The notes: a model not told the origin generated them from the letters alone. A DNA stretch of 64,000 bases from Fasciola hepatica (GCA_948099385.1 CANUEZ040000014.1:2418001-2482000), one strand, 5' to 3'; shown: positions 1 to 13,433, counted from the stretch's first letter. Translations and numbers: made by a program.

Positions 1-3000
1 CCCGGAACGAGGCTACATCCGAGCAAGGAAGATTCTAAAAGACCTGTTTGGCCAACCGTTCAAAGTAGCCCGTAACCTAATAGAGGGCTTGATGGTAGAG
101 GCAAAGGGAAGCAAGAGCGACGTCTACGCAATGACCGACCTGGTGATTAAGATGCAGAGCTGCTCAATAGCCCTCGAACATTTAGGTTACAGGGCTGACC
201 TGGATGCAATGCACACTTTGGAAGGCATAGTCCGCCACCTCTCTCCCGAACTACAAGGTCAGTGTGCGGAAGAGGCGGAACGTATAAGCTGAGGCGACCG
301 GGTGGCTAACTTCGAAAACCTGACCGAATACTTGGACAAGCAAACCAATATAGCCGACAGCAGGTTTGGTCGACTTATCCGGGACAGCAACCAGGCAAAC
401 AAGCCCAGTACTAGCCAGGCTCTAACCCCTGCACAGGAACATCCAACATACCAGCCTTGGACCGCTACACATGCCATTTCACGCGATGCCACGGCGCAAC
501 CAAATCGCAGATCCTGTGGCGCTATCCATGGACTAACAGAATGCCCCAAGTTCGGCAAAGCCACAATAGACGAACGGTGGGGAATGGCGAGGATGGCAGG
601 AGCGTGTTTTATTTGTCTCAACACCACGAACCAGGCGGCAGCTTGTAGAACAAAGAACAGATGTGGGTACGAGGGCTGCACGGGCAGACACCATCGATTG
701 TTGCACCAGGCGAGAGTAACCTTACCCCAGACGAGTACCAAACCCAGCGTTATTTGTTCAACGTCACGATCTGCCAGTAAACCGGTACGTTTAGGCGTAG
801 TGGCCGTGGAAGTAGTGACTCCAACTGGGGTGGTCAAAGCAGTGGCCTTCATAGATAGTGGCTCGGATAACACCCTGGTAGGGAAGGAGTTCGCAGAGAG
901 ATATGGGATCAGAGGGAATCAATCTTCATTAGCAGTGAGCACAGTGAGTGGCACCGAAGTCACCCAGTCGACCAAACTCCATCTACAACTCGTTTCCTTG
1001 GTCAGCAACGATAAAGCAGAAACTCTAGAAGCATTCACCATAAAGGACCTGCCGATGAGAGCACCTCAGTCAGTGCAATCGATTCTGACTCGGTGGCCGC
1101 ATCTCGACGGGGTTGCGATCGAGGAGTGGCAGAATAACGAAATTGATCTGCTGATCGGTTACGATATCCCGGAAGCGCATTGGGTACTGGATCAAAGAAT
1201 GGGAATCCGCAAAGCACCCTATGCAGTACGCACTATGTTTGATTGAACTTAATATGGCAGTACACATTGAAGATGCGGCAAACTAATCCAAATCAACTAC
1301 ACTTCGGCGGAAACGGCGAACACTGAACAGGCATTCCAACAGCTGTGTACCGCCGAATTTGCCGACCTGGCCATTGATAGAGGTGCTCCATCACGAGAAG
1401 ATAGGGCGGCTTTGGACATGGTAGCCAAGAACGCTAAGTATGTAATAGATCGTTTCGAAGCTCCTGTCCCGTGGAGACCCAACATGAAACCTATGCTAAA
1501 CAGCCGAGAAATGGCTCTGAGAAGATTATGCATCCTCAAAACCAGGCTAATTCGGGAACCACAATTAAGGATAGAATACACGCGAACCGTGCAACATAAC
1601 ATCGATTTGGGTTATGTAGAAAGAGTGGATACAGCGGTTATCAACGCAAATTTGAGGTGGTACTTACCCCATCACCTGATCGTGAACCCAAAGAAACCGG
1701 GGAAGGTCAGCGTGGTTTCCGACTGTGCCGCAAAATGTCAGGGTGTGTCACTCAACGACCATATACTACAGGGCCCAGACTGGACAAAACCACTAGTCGA
1801 GGTTTTATGTCGTTTCCGGCTGGGAAAAGTAGCCGTCTCTGCGGATATACGTAAAATGTTTCTACAAGTAAAGATGCCCGTTAAAGATAGGGACGCCTTT
1901 CGTCTTCTTCGGTGGCCTGAAAACGACGCAAGTCGCGCACCTGACGAGTACAGGCTGACCGTTCATCCCTTCGAGACGGTATCATCTCCCTTCTGTGCTA
2001 ATTTTGCCCTCCGGGAAACTCTCAAGCGTTTCGGTGTCACCAGCAATCTGCTAGGAAGAGCAATGGACCATATCTACGTGGACGATTTTCTGTGTTCCTC
2101 CGACGACCCAAATACTGCTATTCCCCATATGACCGGACTGATTGCCACTCTAAATGCCGGAGGATTCAACCTCACTAAATGGGCTTCAAACAGCCGAGAG
2201 GTGCACAATGTTATCCCGGAGTCCGAGAAAAGGGAGTGTACGAGAGAGCTTTTTGGATCCTCTTCACAAACGGAGCGCACGCTTGGTCTTTAGTGGAAAC
2301 CCAGAGGTGACGAATTCATTTTCACCCTGGACCTACCCAAACGACCAGCCACACGGAGAGGAATCCTATCATCAGTCTGAAGCCTCTATAATCCCCTAGG
2401 TTTCGTTTCTCCATGGTTGTCACCGGGAAAGTGCTTGCCGCAATTGCTGTGCCAGAGGGGGACGGGTTGGGACGAGCCTCTCCAGGATGACGATGATAAG
2501 CGATAGCGCGACTGGCTGTACAGCCTGGAGCAACTTGGTGAGATCAAAATACAAAGATGCTTAACAGGAATCAAGTGCACGAACGACGCCCAACTCCACT
2601 TATTTTCTGATGCATCAGAAATGGGCTACGGAATAGTTGCCTACAGCTGCTGGGTGGACGCAAATGATGGGCGGCACAGCCAGGCAAGAGTGGATCCACT
2701 GAAAACGGTGTCGATTCCAAGGCCGGAACTGACGGCAGCAGTACTGGCCGTGAAAGCCGCGACGCTGATTAGGAGATGCTTCGATCGGATAAACTAGGAA
2801 CCAAACTCTTGGACGGACTCAACCACTGTACTTCATTACATAAACAACATTACCACTCGTTTTAACACTTTCGTGGCCAACAGACTCACTATAATTCACG
2901 AGTCGACTAAAACCGATCAATGGCACTATGTACAATCCGCCAGTAACCCTGCCGGCTTCTGCTCAAGGGGCCTGAAAACACTGGAGAGGTTGCGGATATG

Positions 3001-4680
3001 GACAATGGGGCCGGACTTCTTAACTGCAGCTTAAGAGATGTGGCCAATGCTATTAATACCTAAGGATAATGATGGCGATATCGAGACTAAAAGACTGATA
3101 CTGGCTGCTAATTACATGGAAAGCGCAAGCCTAATAGAAAAACTGTGCCAATTTCCCAACTGGACAAAAATGTTAAGAGCCAGGGTCTGGTGGACACGAT
3201 ACAAAGCACTCTTATTGATTTTGAAAGGCGCAAGACCACAAAACACATTGAATGTGGGGACCATACTACCGGACGAGCTGAATCAAGCCGAACCCGAAGT
3301 CATACGCCTACTGCAACTAGACGCTTTCCCATTCGCGGCCCGCGAGCTAGCCAGGATAGATGGTAACTCCAAAGGAAGCAGGCTGTTGCACAGCAGTATC
3401 CGAAGACTAAACCCTATGCGAGCCAAAGAGCTACTGATAGTTGGAGGGCGGCTGACGAATTCAAATCTAGAGTACGAAACAAAACACCCCATAATAATCC
3501 CTGGTGGCCACCACATAACGAGATGCCTAATAGACTATGTACATCGAGAAGAAGGACACGCAGGTTTGAACCGCTTGTTGAACAATATACGTCGACGATT
3601 TCGGGTGACAAAGGGACCAGCGACGTTCAAGCGAGTCATAGACAACCGCATCACTTGTCGTCGCCGGAGAGCGGTAGCACGCCAACAAATGGTGGCCCCC
3701 CTCCAGCCATAAGAATTCAACCGGGATGGTGCCCGCTCGTGGAAGTTGGCGTCGACTGCTTTGGCCCGTTACTTGTACGACAGCAAAGGAGCACCCAATA
3801 GAGGTATGGCTGCCTGATAACATGTTTGCAATCAACGGCAGTCCATCTTGAAGAAGTGCCTAATATGACCACCGATTCATTTCTAATGGCCTTTCAAGGG
3901 TTCATCGCGAGACGGGGCATCCCCAAGAATGTATACTCAGACAATGGCTCGAACTTTGTTTGGGCTCATAAGGAGTTAGAGAAATGGTGGAACCGCCTGG
4001 GTCACGCCAAAATACGAAACCAGCCCGTAGCAAGGGGGATAGAATGGCACTTCAACCCACCTTATGCCAGTCATCGTGATGGCATTTGGGAAAGGCTGAT
4101 ACGATCGACTAGGAGAATACTCACAGCCCTGACCTCACAAGAAGCCCTCGAATACGAGACGCTGACTACTTTACTAACAGAAGTAGAACGCATATTGAAA
4201 AACAGACCCCTGGTGCCGATCGTCCCAGACCCGCAAGACGAACCGGCACCCACCCCCAACGACCTGTTAATACTTCGGTCAAATGCAGGAGCAACCACAC
4301 CGAAAACCTTGCGTGGAACGTACATCGTTGGATGGAAACAAGTGAACCACCTGGCAAAAGCTTTCTGGAAACGTCGGACAAGGGAATACTTACCGGATCT
4401 GCGGCTTCGGGAAAAGTGGATCTCCAAACAGAGGTCGTTCAGACGTGGCGATGTGGTCATCCTCGTGGAGAGCCACTTACATAAAGACGATTGGCCGGTT
4501 GGAGTGATGAAGGACTGCCGTACAGAAATCGGTGGCCTCGTGCGCACGGTGGTGGTGAGAACAAACAAAGGAAACTTATTGCGAGATATCCGTAAGATAT
4601 GTATGCTTGAGGGTGACAGTGACGCGGGCGAGATCGACGCTACAGACCAAGCTATATACACGTCTGCTGATACCAGATGA
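1..4680 (+). pseudogene. BEL/Pao Gag-Pol pseudogene, copy A (5' end outside window)
   Basis: Reading along the plus strand, the order is: end of a DUF1759-type Gag region; two cysteine-rich zinc knuckles near 512-700; a retropepsin DSGS motif near 855; an RT with SADIRKMF and YVDD (near 2080); an RNase H region (FSDAS, WTDST); an H2C2 integrase zinc motif near 3540; an integrase core (YSDNGSNF, GIWERL); and a DUF5641-like C-terminus ending at 4680. It is broken by in-frame stops at 290-292, 1244-1252, near 1271, at 2291-2293, near 2375, 2506 and 2796, and by a frameshift near 3705-3720. Several stops look like single transitions from the sense codon found in the intact copy at 42638. A 15-bp deletion near 2682 is private to this arm. 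Not functional. Confidence 0.93.
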
Positions 4681-5423
4681 AGCTGAATTCATTTATTTAT
4701 TCCTCATGCATTTTCCTGTAGGGCCCAACCCTCCACACCGTCTTTGGAGTATATTTGTGTCTAATTTCATACGGTGTTCACTATTTACTATGGAGTTAGT
4801 TGCCCAAATCTTAGTTTATCACACGGCACGACGTTGCATGTAGAAGTAGCGGAGCTTAGGTCACGCACACATGAATACATTTTACTCGTTTATGCCACAC
4901 GGTCCTCGTCAAACACCTTGCAGTGCTCACAGTCTTCCGTTGACGTTGCAGAAGGTCCTCCTTTGATGTGTGGTGGTACTTGTGATTCCATTATACACCC
5001 AGACACATACACACATACTCGACGCACGCTATGTCACGCAACCCCTATCAAACATGTGACGGTCTTCGCAATTTGACTTTGTTGACGTTACTGGAATGTC
5101 TTTTGCATATGTGGGGGTAGCGGCGATTACATCATACACACACACATACTCACTCAAGCACATACAACCAGGGCAGGACGGCCTTTCCAAGGACAGCGTT
5201 TAAGTGCCCCCTTCACGCCTGCCATCGGTCAATTGTTCTCGTGGAAGATGTAGACTAACCTCGCGTCTACTGGCCAACGGATTAGGTGTGACCATGAGCA
5301 GAACGTCGACGACAAGCATTAGGCACGCGCACTGACAGCAGGGCCTAGGTAGGTAGGAAGAATCAGTGCGATTATACCAAACCTTTCATTCTGCCAAGGA
5401 TTCGGGAGGATTTTGATGGGCGG
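4681..5423 (+). other. 3' untranslated region of BEL copy A
   Basis: This is non-coding sequence between the pol stop and the 3' LTR. It parallels 47834-48552 of the intact element: both contain CA-rich runs (here near 5130-5165), a conserved stretch reading GACAGCAGGGCCTAGG, and a purine-rich run just before the LTR that could act as a polypurine tract (about 5402-5423). No reading frame of note was seen. Confidence 0.7.
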
Positions 5424-5795
5424 TGCAACGACCGATCGTGGAAAATCCCCCTAAAACCTTTGCGGTTCCGTGTTTTTCTTACCATCACTTACTTACACTA
5501 TTGACGTGTCTTTACGAACTGTTTGCTTTTATGGACCAATTGCCGTTTGTTCGCACCCAGAGCGCTACTTTGTCATATCCTCGTTCTGGACCTGCGTGAC
5601 GCACGTGCTCCTTGCTCACACGCTGCAATTCGGTTTCTCGTTGTTGAATCCTTGTGATCTCATTGTTGAGGTTTGTATCTTTTTGGTGTCATTGTTCATT
5701 CAATAATCTAGTATCGTAGAATATCACGGATAATCGCCTTTTGATTTCGGGATCCGTTGCGAATTTGGCTACGCATTGCTCAAACATGTGTTACA
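5424..5795 (+). repeat. 3' LTR of BEL copy A
   Basis: This 372-bp sequence starts TGCAACGACCG and ends GTGTTACA. It aligns end to end with the 379-bp LTRs of the intact element and the 376-bp LTRs of copy A'. The first dinucleotides keep the TG...CA form. The sequence after it (ATACT) does not match the base string outside the 5' LTR of the mirror copy, so no clean target duplication remains. Confidence 0.88.
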
Positions 5796-6820
5796 ATACT
5801 CTCCTTGCAAAGATTCATGCCCTCCCCATATATTGACATCTGAGAGACACCTGTATTGCAGCTTTTCGATCTTCCGCCATCACAGGATCCACCTCTCACA
5901 AAGAATACCAGCAGATAGTATTTACCTGTCAACTACTTCACCGCCCAACTTCGCAACTGTATTCATCGGCTGTTTGATGCTTTTTCACATCCAGTATTTT
6001 ATCTTGGTAAATCCTCTTAGAAAATTTTGATTCTTGCATCTATCTGGTCATCATGTTCAGCCCTTAGACAACGATAATCAAACGTAAATACTTACTTGTC
6101 ATTTATATACTCATCTGTGCAAACCGCGTACCTGCGGCTATCATGGCTATGCATCACAAAATGATTTGTCGCCCAGTTCCCATTTCTGTTTTGGTGCATC
6201 ACATTCCACCTTTATGAAGGTAAACGATGTTTGCAGCGATTGCATGTTTACATTCGGCCACTTCTTTCACCCCCACCTAAGCAATCTCTCTACAAATGAG
6301 TCCTCCTTTGGGTATATAACGGACTCAGCCGATATGTGGTCGCTGAACTTTACAAGGAAGATCTTCAGAAGATTTTGATTGTTCTTTGTCTGCTAATTCA
6401 TTCTTTTTGTCGTCTGATTTCAATCCAAAGCCGTGCCATACTCCGCGGAGCGCTATAACTGGTTCATGTCTCCCTTGGAAACTTCTTTTTCCTCAAGGTG
6501 AACAAAACTTTCGTCAATTCTGTTCGATTCCCTCGTTGCATAGCCCCTCTTTTTGTACTACTTCAGGAAGAGTCTACCACCTCCGACCAGCTCTACCCTG
6601 ACTTGGCGGGGTTGGCCGCCCGACCTTGAGTTCAAATTTGCCGGGCCCCGCCTTAAAGGGTAACTTAAATACTTTCTCCTGTACAATATCGAGTGCATAT
6701 ACCTGAATCATCCTCTTGGAATTCGGGCTCTACGTCCAATTGTACCGTTTGATCTTGCGTCACAGCATGCCTCGGGGTTATCCTAAATAAACTATTATTA
6801 TTATTGTTATTATTATTATT
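5796..6820 (+). mobile_element. CR1-like non-LTR retrotransposon 3' region with ATT tail
   Basis: This is non-coding sequence that ends in the pattern CCTAAATAAACTATTATTATT followed by an ATT-rich tail (about 6790-6820). A motif with AAATTTGCCGG next to a CTTGA run (near 6625-6645) also occurs at 9325, 18220 and 20920 and, in weaker form, at 33125, each next to a similar tail. I read it as the 3' UTR of a CR1-like element, interrupted upstream by the BEL element. No RT is visible in this part. Confidence 0.6.
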
Positions 6821-6903
6821 AATCTAGAGTCGTAGAATTACCGGATAATCGAGTTCTGATTTCGGGATCCGCTTCCAATTTTGCTACGCACTGCTCGAAG
6901 TCC
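6821..6903 (+). repeat. Truncated BEL LTR (3' half only)
   Basis: About 83 bp from AATCTAGAGTCGTAGAATTA onward align with the last third of the BEL LTR (compare 5706-5795). This includes the shared GATTTCGGGATCCG block and the GCTACGCACTGCTC block. The 5' part of the LTR is missing at the ATT tail, and the 3' end breaks into an RT relic running the other way. It is a fragment of an older LTR, probably cut by the CR1-like insertion. Confidence 0.7.
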
Positions 6904-9094
6904 TCTTACACCTTCCAAGAACGTCCTCAGGTTTATCGAACACCATTTTTCCCTCCGAACTCATGTTGTACAGATGTCTTTATTTCATTCCTACCCAGAT
7001 CCAAGCCTAATTGCCTACAGGTTGTACGTTCCAAACGCCTGCACAATACTGGTATCAGGCCGACGACCTGTAGTTCTACGCCTTCTGCCCTAATCGTGTC
7101 CTACTTTTTGCCGCGGCAATGACCTTGCGCCAGTCTTCTGGTATCCGGCCCTCTCTCCGTTTGTGACTTATTGTACAGCTAAGCATTAGCCTTTCATGGG
7201 AAATACAAAGGAGACTGAAAAATCGACGAATGGACTGTACCCGGTCTGGATGCTTTATGCCTGCACAAGGACCTAGTTTCATGGAGCACCTCGTCCTCAC
7301 TTTCAATGAGCTGCTGAGTCACTGGCGTACGCCCCATGTCCGACCAAGCCGCACTGAGCATCTGGCCTTGACGATACACCCTCTCAATGATCTCAAGTAG
7401 GGTTTCCGTCTTATGTTTATCATCGAAATCAATGCTTCCGTCGGGCATTTCCAGAGTACCTAAGCACTCACTTGTCGTTTTCTTGGGCTGCACGCAAGCG
7501 AAGAACATTTTCAGGTCAGTCTTCACTTTGTTGGCTAGTTTCCTCTCATGATTGTACTTTGCTTCTCATTGAAGGGCTTCAGTCTGTTTCTGGCTGTCTC
7601 GTGCGCTGCCCATGCGTATTGCGTGCTGCGAAGTTTGTAATGAGTCCATAACCTTCTACGAACAGTTAACCTCCTAGCAATCTTCAGGTTCCGCGAAGGC
7701 TGCTGGCTCCTATTTCTTTGTTGTGTTAACGGAACAAACTCGTCCGTCAATCCTGTTAGCCCGGCTTTATTGCCCTCCGGCTCCTCCCTCCTCACGAATG
7801 GTTCCGGGACTTCCGGGTACTAACACATGCTTGGTGCCTTTGCTTTTAGTTGGCTCACATCTACTGTAACATAGTTCCGAACCCACTCAGGTCCCGGCTT
7901 GTTGCGCCCAACGTCGGACATTGCTCGCAAGACTCCGCAATTGCTCTTTTCCGGGAAGAGGATGTCAGATCGATACCCGCTCATCAACAGATCCAGTGTA
8001 GAATAACGTTGCTCGACGGGGAAGCTCGTCGATTCTCTTTCTCATTGCTCGACGGCGTGGTTGTGAAGCCAAGTCACGATAGCACCTCCAGTGGTTCTCT
8101 CGGGGGTATATTCACCGTTCCAGTTTGCCTCTGGACCATTCATATCCACCATCGCGATAAAGCTTTGTGACCTGCTCAGCTTCCTCTGCTGAATCTGGAA
8201 TAGTTCACATTCTTCTTTCTCTTCTGCTTGCGGCCCTCTGTATGCAATGACTATCCCTATCAGCCACTGGTGTGGGAAAATGTAGCATGCAGTGGCCTGT
8301 GTGTTGGGCGGTACTAGCGTAAGAAGAACATCCGCTGATAGAAGTCAGCTTTTATGAAAAGAGTACCCCCCAGCCTACCATTTATTCTATTCCGTCAGTA
8401 GGCTGTGCAGCCACGAATTTTCATGGCACTCCGATCCGTTTTCAGCTACCTCCGTGATAGCTTTAGTCACAGATCAACTAGTTGTAGCCAGTAATTCCTT
8501 CACGCACCTCCCAAGCCACAAGAAATTTTGTGCCATATGACGGCACCTTCTATCAAGTCACTTACTTTGATCGTTCCCTTTAAGGCTGCTGTTCCCTCGG
8601 GTGTAATTCTCGAGAAGACACTCCACTTTTTACACCAACAGCCACTTGGCCCGTATTTTCTTGAACCTACAAGGCCTCACCTTGCACAGTAATTTTAGCG
8701 CCTTCCAAGGGAAACTACTGAAGTTTCTCCTGCCTCATCACCAGGAATTCTATTGTCCCTTGGAGGCATCAGGGACCCGCTCCTATTCAGCTGTATGGGC
8801 GTTCGTGCAAAGACTACTGCCCACCTCTCGTCCTTATTACTAACACTGTATGAAATGAACTGACTTCGCCAACACTTCCATTTTCATTTCGGTCACAACC
8901 CCTCATATTAGGGTACACAGTCTTTGGGAGCCCACCTCTTCATACCCACTGTATGTGTCTTTTCGCCTACTGCCCCATGCGCTTTGCTTTTCTCAGCTTT
9001 TACTCTAAGCATCCACCATCCAGCTTGGCTATAGGTAATGGCTTAGCCCTTTGGCATAGATTTACCGATAGGTGTGTCGTCATCTCTCGTTATC
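6904..9094 (-). pseudogene. CR1/Jockey-like endonuclease-RT relic
   Basis: On the minus strand, an AP-endonuclease-like stretch lies near 8170-7900 (MVDMNGPEANW, then RYSTLDLLMSGY), corresponding to the usual GDFN and STLDL blocks. A basic linker follows (7795-7535), with a KTDLKMFFACVQ block near 7520, and then the start of an RT with IPEDWRK (near 7150) and a degenerate RPVSLIPVLC-like block. The reading frame shifts several times, the DFN motif is altered to DMN and the palm motifs are absent, so the relic is truncated and dead. Sequence from about 8230 to 9094 is less clear; only short stretches resemble the endonuclease N-terminus. Confidence 0.7.
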
Positions 9095-9777
9095 ATTAAT
9101 AATAATAACAATAGCCTATTTCGGAGACACCCAAAGCATGCCTTACGCATGATCAAAGTTTTACAAGGGACGAAACTGACAGACAAAATTCATGAAAAAT
9201 TTAGAAATACGCTAGACAAAGAGGGGTAGGAAGAAATACAGAGGAGGTGAGAGGGAGATAAATGAATGCACACCAAAGAGTAATGGAGGGAGTTAAGTGA
9301 ACCCGGAGATGGATTCAGATATGGGGCCGGCAAATTTGAAAGTTAAGGTCAGATGGAGCAGCTGGCTGAGCCAAGTAGAGGAGAACGGGACCTGAAACAT
9401 TTACATGAGGAGGGCTGAAAATCAGCAGGAGAAACTATCGTTACGAGAAACGATGAAGAAAAAAACAAAAAAGAATTGAATAAAGGAGGATCAAAAAATT
9501 GAGTTGTTTGGCTGGGGACTATGTAGCCATGAGCTATGCGTTATTGCAGTAAGCGGACAGTGTCAATTTGAGAACAGCTGGCGACCAATGCATGACGTAG
9601 AGAGTGAGTCAGGTGGCAGCGATGTCGCAGAAGGGTCGAGATACGGTAAATGTGAGGGACAGATAAAGACAAAATGGACGATTGTCATGAAGGGCGGCAG
9701 CGTGGTGGCAGGAGAACTGATCGGCGAAGAACTGGAGGAGCCAGAGAGGATATGTGGCTGCATAAATTTATATGTAC

Positions 9778-9821
<44 letters not shown>

Positions 9822-11900
9822 GCATAATATCAGAGCACGAGCAAACAGCAGTGGAGAGAAGAGACACGGAAGTAGCAGGGTTTGTGAGAGGCAGGTCGAG
9901 TTGGGTCAAATGGTACGGAATTAACTTGGGTAGACCCTGATGAATTTGTTTATGACAGGTGAACATGGGGGATCAACAGCAAAAGAGAACCAACTTTGGA
10001 AGCACAGAAGTGGTGGCTGTAGGCAGAATTCGATAAACGATGGAATGTGAGGGAAAGGATCGACGAACACAGGTAAGAGTGAATCTAAGTTTGATTATTG
10101 CAGGTGTGACGTGTGGTGACGGCCGAACATGGGTGGAGCGGTAACAAATGGGCGTATATTATGCAGCAAGAAGATGGCCGTGAAAGTGGCTAGAGAACGG
10201 AGAGGATGGAAGTACGGGGTGGTTGGAGAGGTGTAAAAGTCCACTGGGGGAGGGTAACCTGGAGTTTAGAAGAGCTGTGGTGCAAAGATGCGTCAGTTGT
10301 AATAGCAAATAACAGGAGAGAAATAGAGAAGTGGAGGATCAGAAATACCAGGTAATGGCAGATCACATGGTTTGAAACTGTAGGCGAGAATGATGACGTT
10401 ACGATGACTTTGCACTAGGTGGAACGCGGAGAAGCAGCGCAGGACAAGAGGCGCATTGAAGATGAATGTGGCGAGCAGTGCACGAAGCAGACGAGAGTTT
10501 TGGCCAAAATCCAGGTAGGAGATGATCAATCAGATCGTTCCACTGTAGATGACACAGGATGACGACCGAGAAGAAAAGGACCCGGGAGGGGAAAACCTGC
10601 GATCGAACAAAAATGCACGAGAAATATTGTGCTTCGGAGTTGGGAAAATGGAGCTGAGGTTTGCGTGCTTGCCGGCCAATACACAAATGGATTGAGCTAG
10701 AAGTTTCTAATCGGTACACTGTCTTAGGGGAAGATCCACGGGCAAATCACGGATTCAGAAATGGGAAGTATGGACGTGGCGGAGTGGTAATAAATTTTCT
10801 AGTCAAAAAGCAAAGGTCGGAACGGCAAATTCTTATATGGTGATGCGACATGGTTACGGATGTGTCTGGGGCATATTGGTAGGAAGTATAAGATGGACAA
10901 AAAGGGATATCGCAATATGGTAGCTAGTGAGGTATGCGATCAATGAACTTTATAATTATATGGAGGTGACAATTGAATACTGTTTAGGAGCCGACAGGGG
11001 CCAAATGAGTGGAAAAGAACATATTTCGGGCTTGGGCAGGGTAAAATGGATAGGATGAGAGTGGGATCATGCAGTGGGAGTTGACATTGTGAAACACGAT
11101 AGGAACAAAAGCAAAATGGATAGGTGTGCATACAGAGGTAGAACGACACGGAAGGGAAATGACAAGAATGTCAACTAGAACGGTAGAGGAGCGAATCGTG
11201 GCGGAAGAATGGTAGGAGCATACGGTCCGCATTGGACAATGCTGAGTGCGGTGGGGCGAGGAGAGTTGAAGCGTGCAATGCACAACCGGTGCTAGTTGGT
11301 GGGGCTGACCGTGCGCTTGGCACTCAACCTGAAAAACACTTCGTGAACTGAACGCAGGAGATGTGATCTACCAGCCTAACTGCGCTCGCATATCGTTACA
11401 AACGGCCTGCACGCCCGATGTGCGCCGATCAAAGCGGGGATCTGGCCGCGCCCCGCACCGTTGGGATTGACATGAGTGTTCACTGATGGTTGCACAGAAG
11501 GCTGAGACACCACGTTAGGATATATATGGTCCAGAACCAATTGGGGAGGTTGTGGGAACTTGGACAACAGAGCCAACGGGAACAGAGAGTGGTAGACGGC
11601 CATACAGCATCATCATCCAGGTGCACCAGCCAGGGAGGTGGTCAGTATAGTGCCCGAGGTGGTTAACCGGCATTGAGGATCATTGGAAAGGGAGATGAGA
11701 TAGAGAAAAGCAGTCTGGGTGTGGCCTAGCTGAGGAGCAACGGTAAACGGAACGAAGAACAAGAGTGAAGCTCGAGCTCATCGGCGCAGCAGAACTGGCT
11801 GCCTCAATTCCGGTTTTGTTTGATGCCGTGTATTTTGTACAGGTGCCATCCTTGAACTGCAGGGAGTGTCTGAGGTGTGCCCTCCTGTACCGTGTTTAAA
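9095..11900 (-). mobile_element. CR1-like 3' region, minus strand, with TA microsatellite
   Basis: The minus-strand 3' end is marked by the AAATAGGCTATTGTTATTATTATT pattern read in reverse (split here as an AATAGG block plus ATT units near 9095-9120). The shared GGCCGGCAAATTTGAA motif lies near 9327. The rest, to about 11900, is unassigned non-coding sequence on both strands. The block 11281-11480 is clearly related to 28738-28945. No RT was found inside, so it is a long 3' UTR or a composite of several fragments. The right boundary with the next relic is not sharp. Confidence 0.5.
9779..9820. repeat. (TA)n microsatellite, about 21 units
   Basis: A pure TA run. Its mirror copy at 17724-17784 is longer by about 19 bp, which accounts for most of the change in palindrome coordinate sum from 27544 to 27562. 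Confidence 0.97.
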
Positions 11901-11963
11901 TCCTGATGCCCGGCTCAGCAACAGGTCCCTGTTGTATGTGCTGAGAAGGACGGTTTTAACGCT

Positions 11964-13433
11964 TTGGTCCCATTCAAAAGTCCCACTCTATGGCGATTCG
12001 AGCACTTCAGGTTAATAGGTAGCCCCGCCGTTCTGCAGATATTTACAAAGTGCCCGAGCTCGGCTTCCATTCTGATCCGCGCTTCACTGGTCATGGGTTC
12101 TGCACAGATATCGATATCGATGTCTGAAGATGACCCTAACGGGTGTCTAAATATTTGCAGCATAATGTAGCGTTTATCATATCAAGAGCATACGGCAGTT
12201 TGCTGGTCCTCTTATGCAACCCTCCCGCCCTCTCCACCTTCGTTTCCTGTGTCCTTCTTGGTGGATGGACCCAACATGTCTCTTGCCCCACAAGGGGGAA
12301 CAATATCTTGGACCTAGTATTCTCCATTGATGTTCCTGATATGATCACCCAGATTACTGATCACTTCCCCGGTAGTGACCACCGTATTGTCAGGTGCAAG
12401 TTCAGCTGCTTCAGCTGTTCCCATCTGATGCAATCCTCTCCCCCTGTTCCGACGTCTTACCTTTCCTGTACCTGGCCCCTGGTGCCAATGATAACCCGTT
12501 CCCTTAACTGGGACACATTTTTTCTTTCCTCTGATCCTCTCACTCATGTGAACTCTCTCTACTCCAACCTCCTTTACTGCTTAAGTACCGCCAATCTATG
12601 TGCCGATCCACGCCCCAAGTCCAGCAGCCTACGCCTGTTACTTTTAGAGCGTCGGCTGGCTAAGCTGCAACTTACCTTTGCTAGATCACGCGACTTTACA
12701 ATTCTTCTGCGGATAAACCAGCTACGACTGAAGCTGCGTAGCATCGCCGATTCGCATCTGAGAAGGCAAAAGGCCACCGCTCTAGGACAGCCCAACAAAA
12801 CTGGTTACCTGTCCGACCTGTTTAGCAAAAGGTCCAATCACTCCAATCATATCTCGCCCAAATTCCTCATCTGTGGCTCATCTACCGCTAACAATCCAGC
12901 ATCTACTTCTGAGGCCTTCAATAAGCATTTTCCCCTCCCTTATAAACTGTCCTGGTATTCCCCCTCTTACAATCCATCCCCGCACATCTGCCTATCCTTC
13001 ATCGATTCTCTTCACCTATCTAGAAGTTAAAGGAATCAGTTTCCTTTATTAAACCTTCCCCGATACCGGGCCCAGATGATCTCCCACCGACCCTCCTCCA
13101 TTTCGGTGGTCCTGACCTATCTTTATTGTTACTTATTGCATACACCACATCCATGCTTCATAGTTCCGTCCCACCTCAATGAAAAACCTCCGTTATAATT
13201 CCAAGCTTCAAAAAGGGTGCACTGTATGACCCGGATAACTATCGGCTCATTAACCACTCCCCAGTAGTCTGCAAAATCATGGAAAGAAGTATCAAAAAAT
13301 ACACTGTTCAGTACCTCTTATCCAACAGCCTGCTGAACCCTGGTCAGCATGGTTTCTTGAACTCCCGTTTCTGCTTCTCCTGCCAGCTTGACTTTCTCAA
13401 TGTCCTACTGTCTGCTGCAGATGCAGGCAACTC
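11964..13433 (+). pseudogene. CR1-like endonuclease C-terminus and RT N-terminus, truncated
   Basis: The plus strand reads the end of an AP endonuclease (CPTRGNNILDLVFS near 12290, then FPGSDHRIV near 12365), an arginine-rich linker (12620-12780), and the first RT blocks PGPDDLPPTL (near 13065), SFKKGALYDPDNYR (near 13205) and NPGQHGFLNSRF (near 13335). There is a stop at 13028-13030 and another near 13180. The sequence upstream of 12143 is probably earlier endonuclease in a different frame. RT homology ends at about 13433, the exact point where palindrome symmetry is lost; the mirror copy continues further into RT. Confidence 0.8.

Larger units (their letters stand above)
1..13433. repeat. 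Left arm of a giant inverted repeat (palindrome)
   Basis: The whole stretch recurs as a reverse complement at 14111-27464. Matching features have nearly constant coordinate sums: 27544 near the centre, 27562 past the TA tract, 27566 past a 4-bp indel in the LTR, and 27581 past a 15-bp indel near 2680. Translated segments in the two arms differ by only a few residues per several hundred. The arm begins inside a BEL gag gene at the window edge, so its outer end is not visible. Its inner end is at about 13433, where the sequence stops matching the right arm inside an RT gene. Either a real segmental inverted duplication or an assembly/library artefact would give this picture. Confidence 0.95.

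Noticed and set aside
259..873. A 204-codon minus-strand open frame opposite the BEL gag/protease region
   Set aside because: It is the shadow of the conserved sense frame; the mirror copy and the intact element show the same shadow, and the sense strand carries the protein motifs.
4071..4661. A 196-codon minus-strand open frame opposite the BEL integrase
   Set aside because: Antisense shadow of integrase and the C-terminal domain. No independent motif.
6821..6903. Minus-strand peptide EDFEQCVAKLEADPEI across the LTR fragment and RT relic
   Set aside because: It arises because the LTR read in reverse is open; the same peptide-like reading appears in all BEL LTRs and joins unrelated sequence.
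9504..9966. Open frames with long Tyr-Ile runs
   Set aside because: They are translations of the TA microsatellite.
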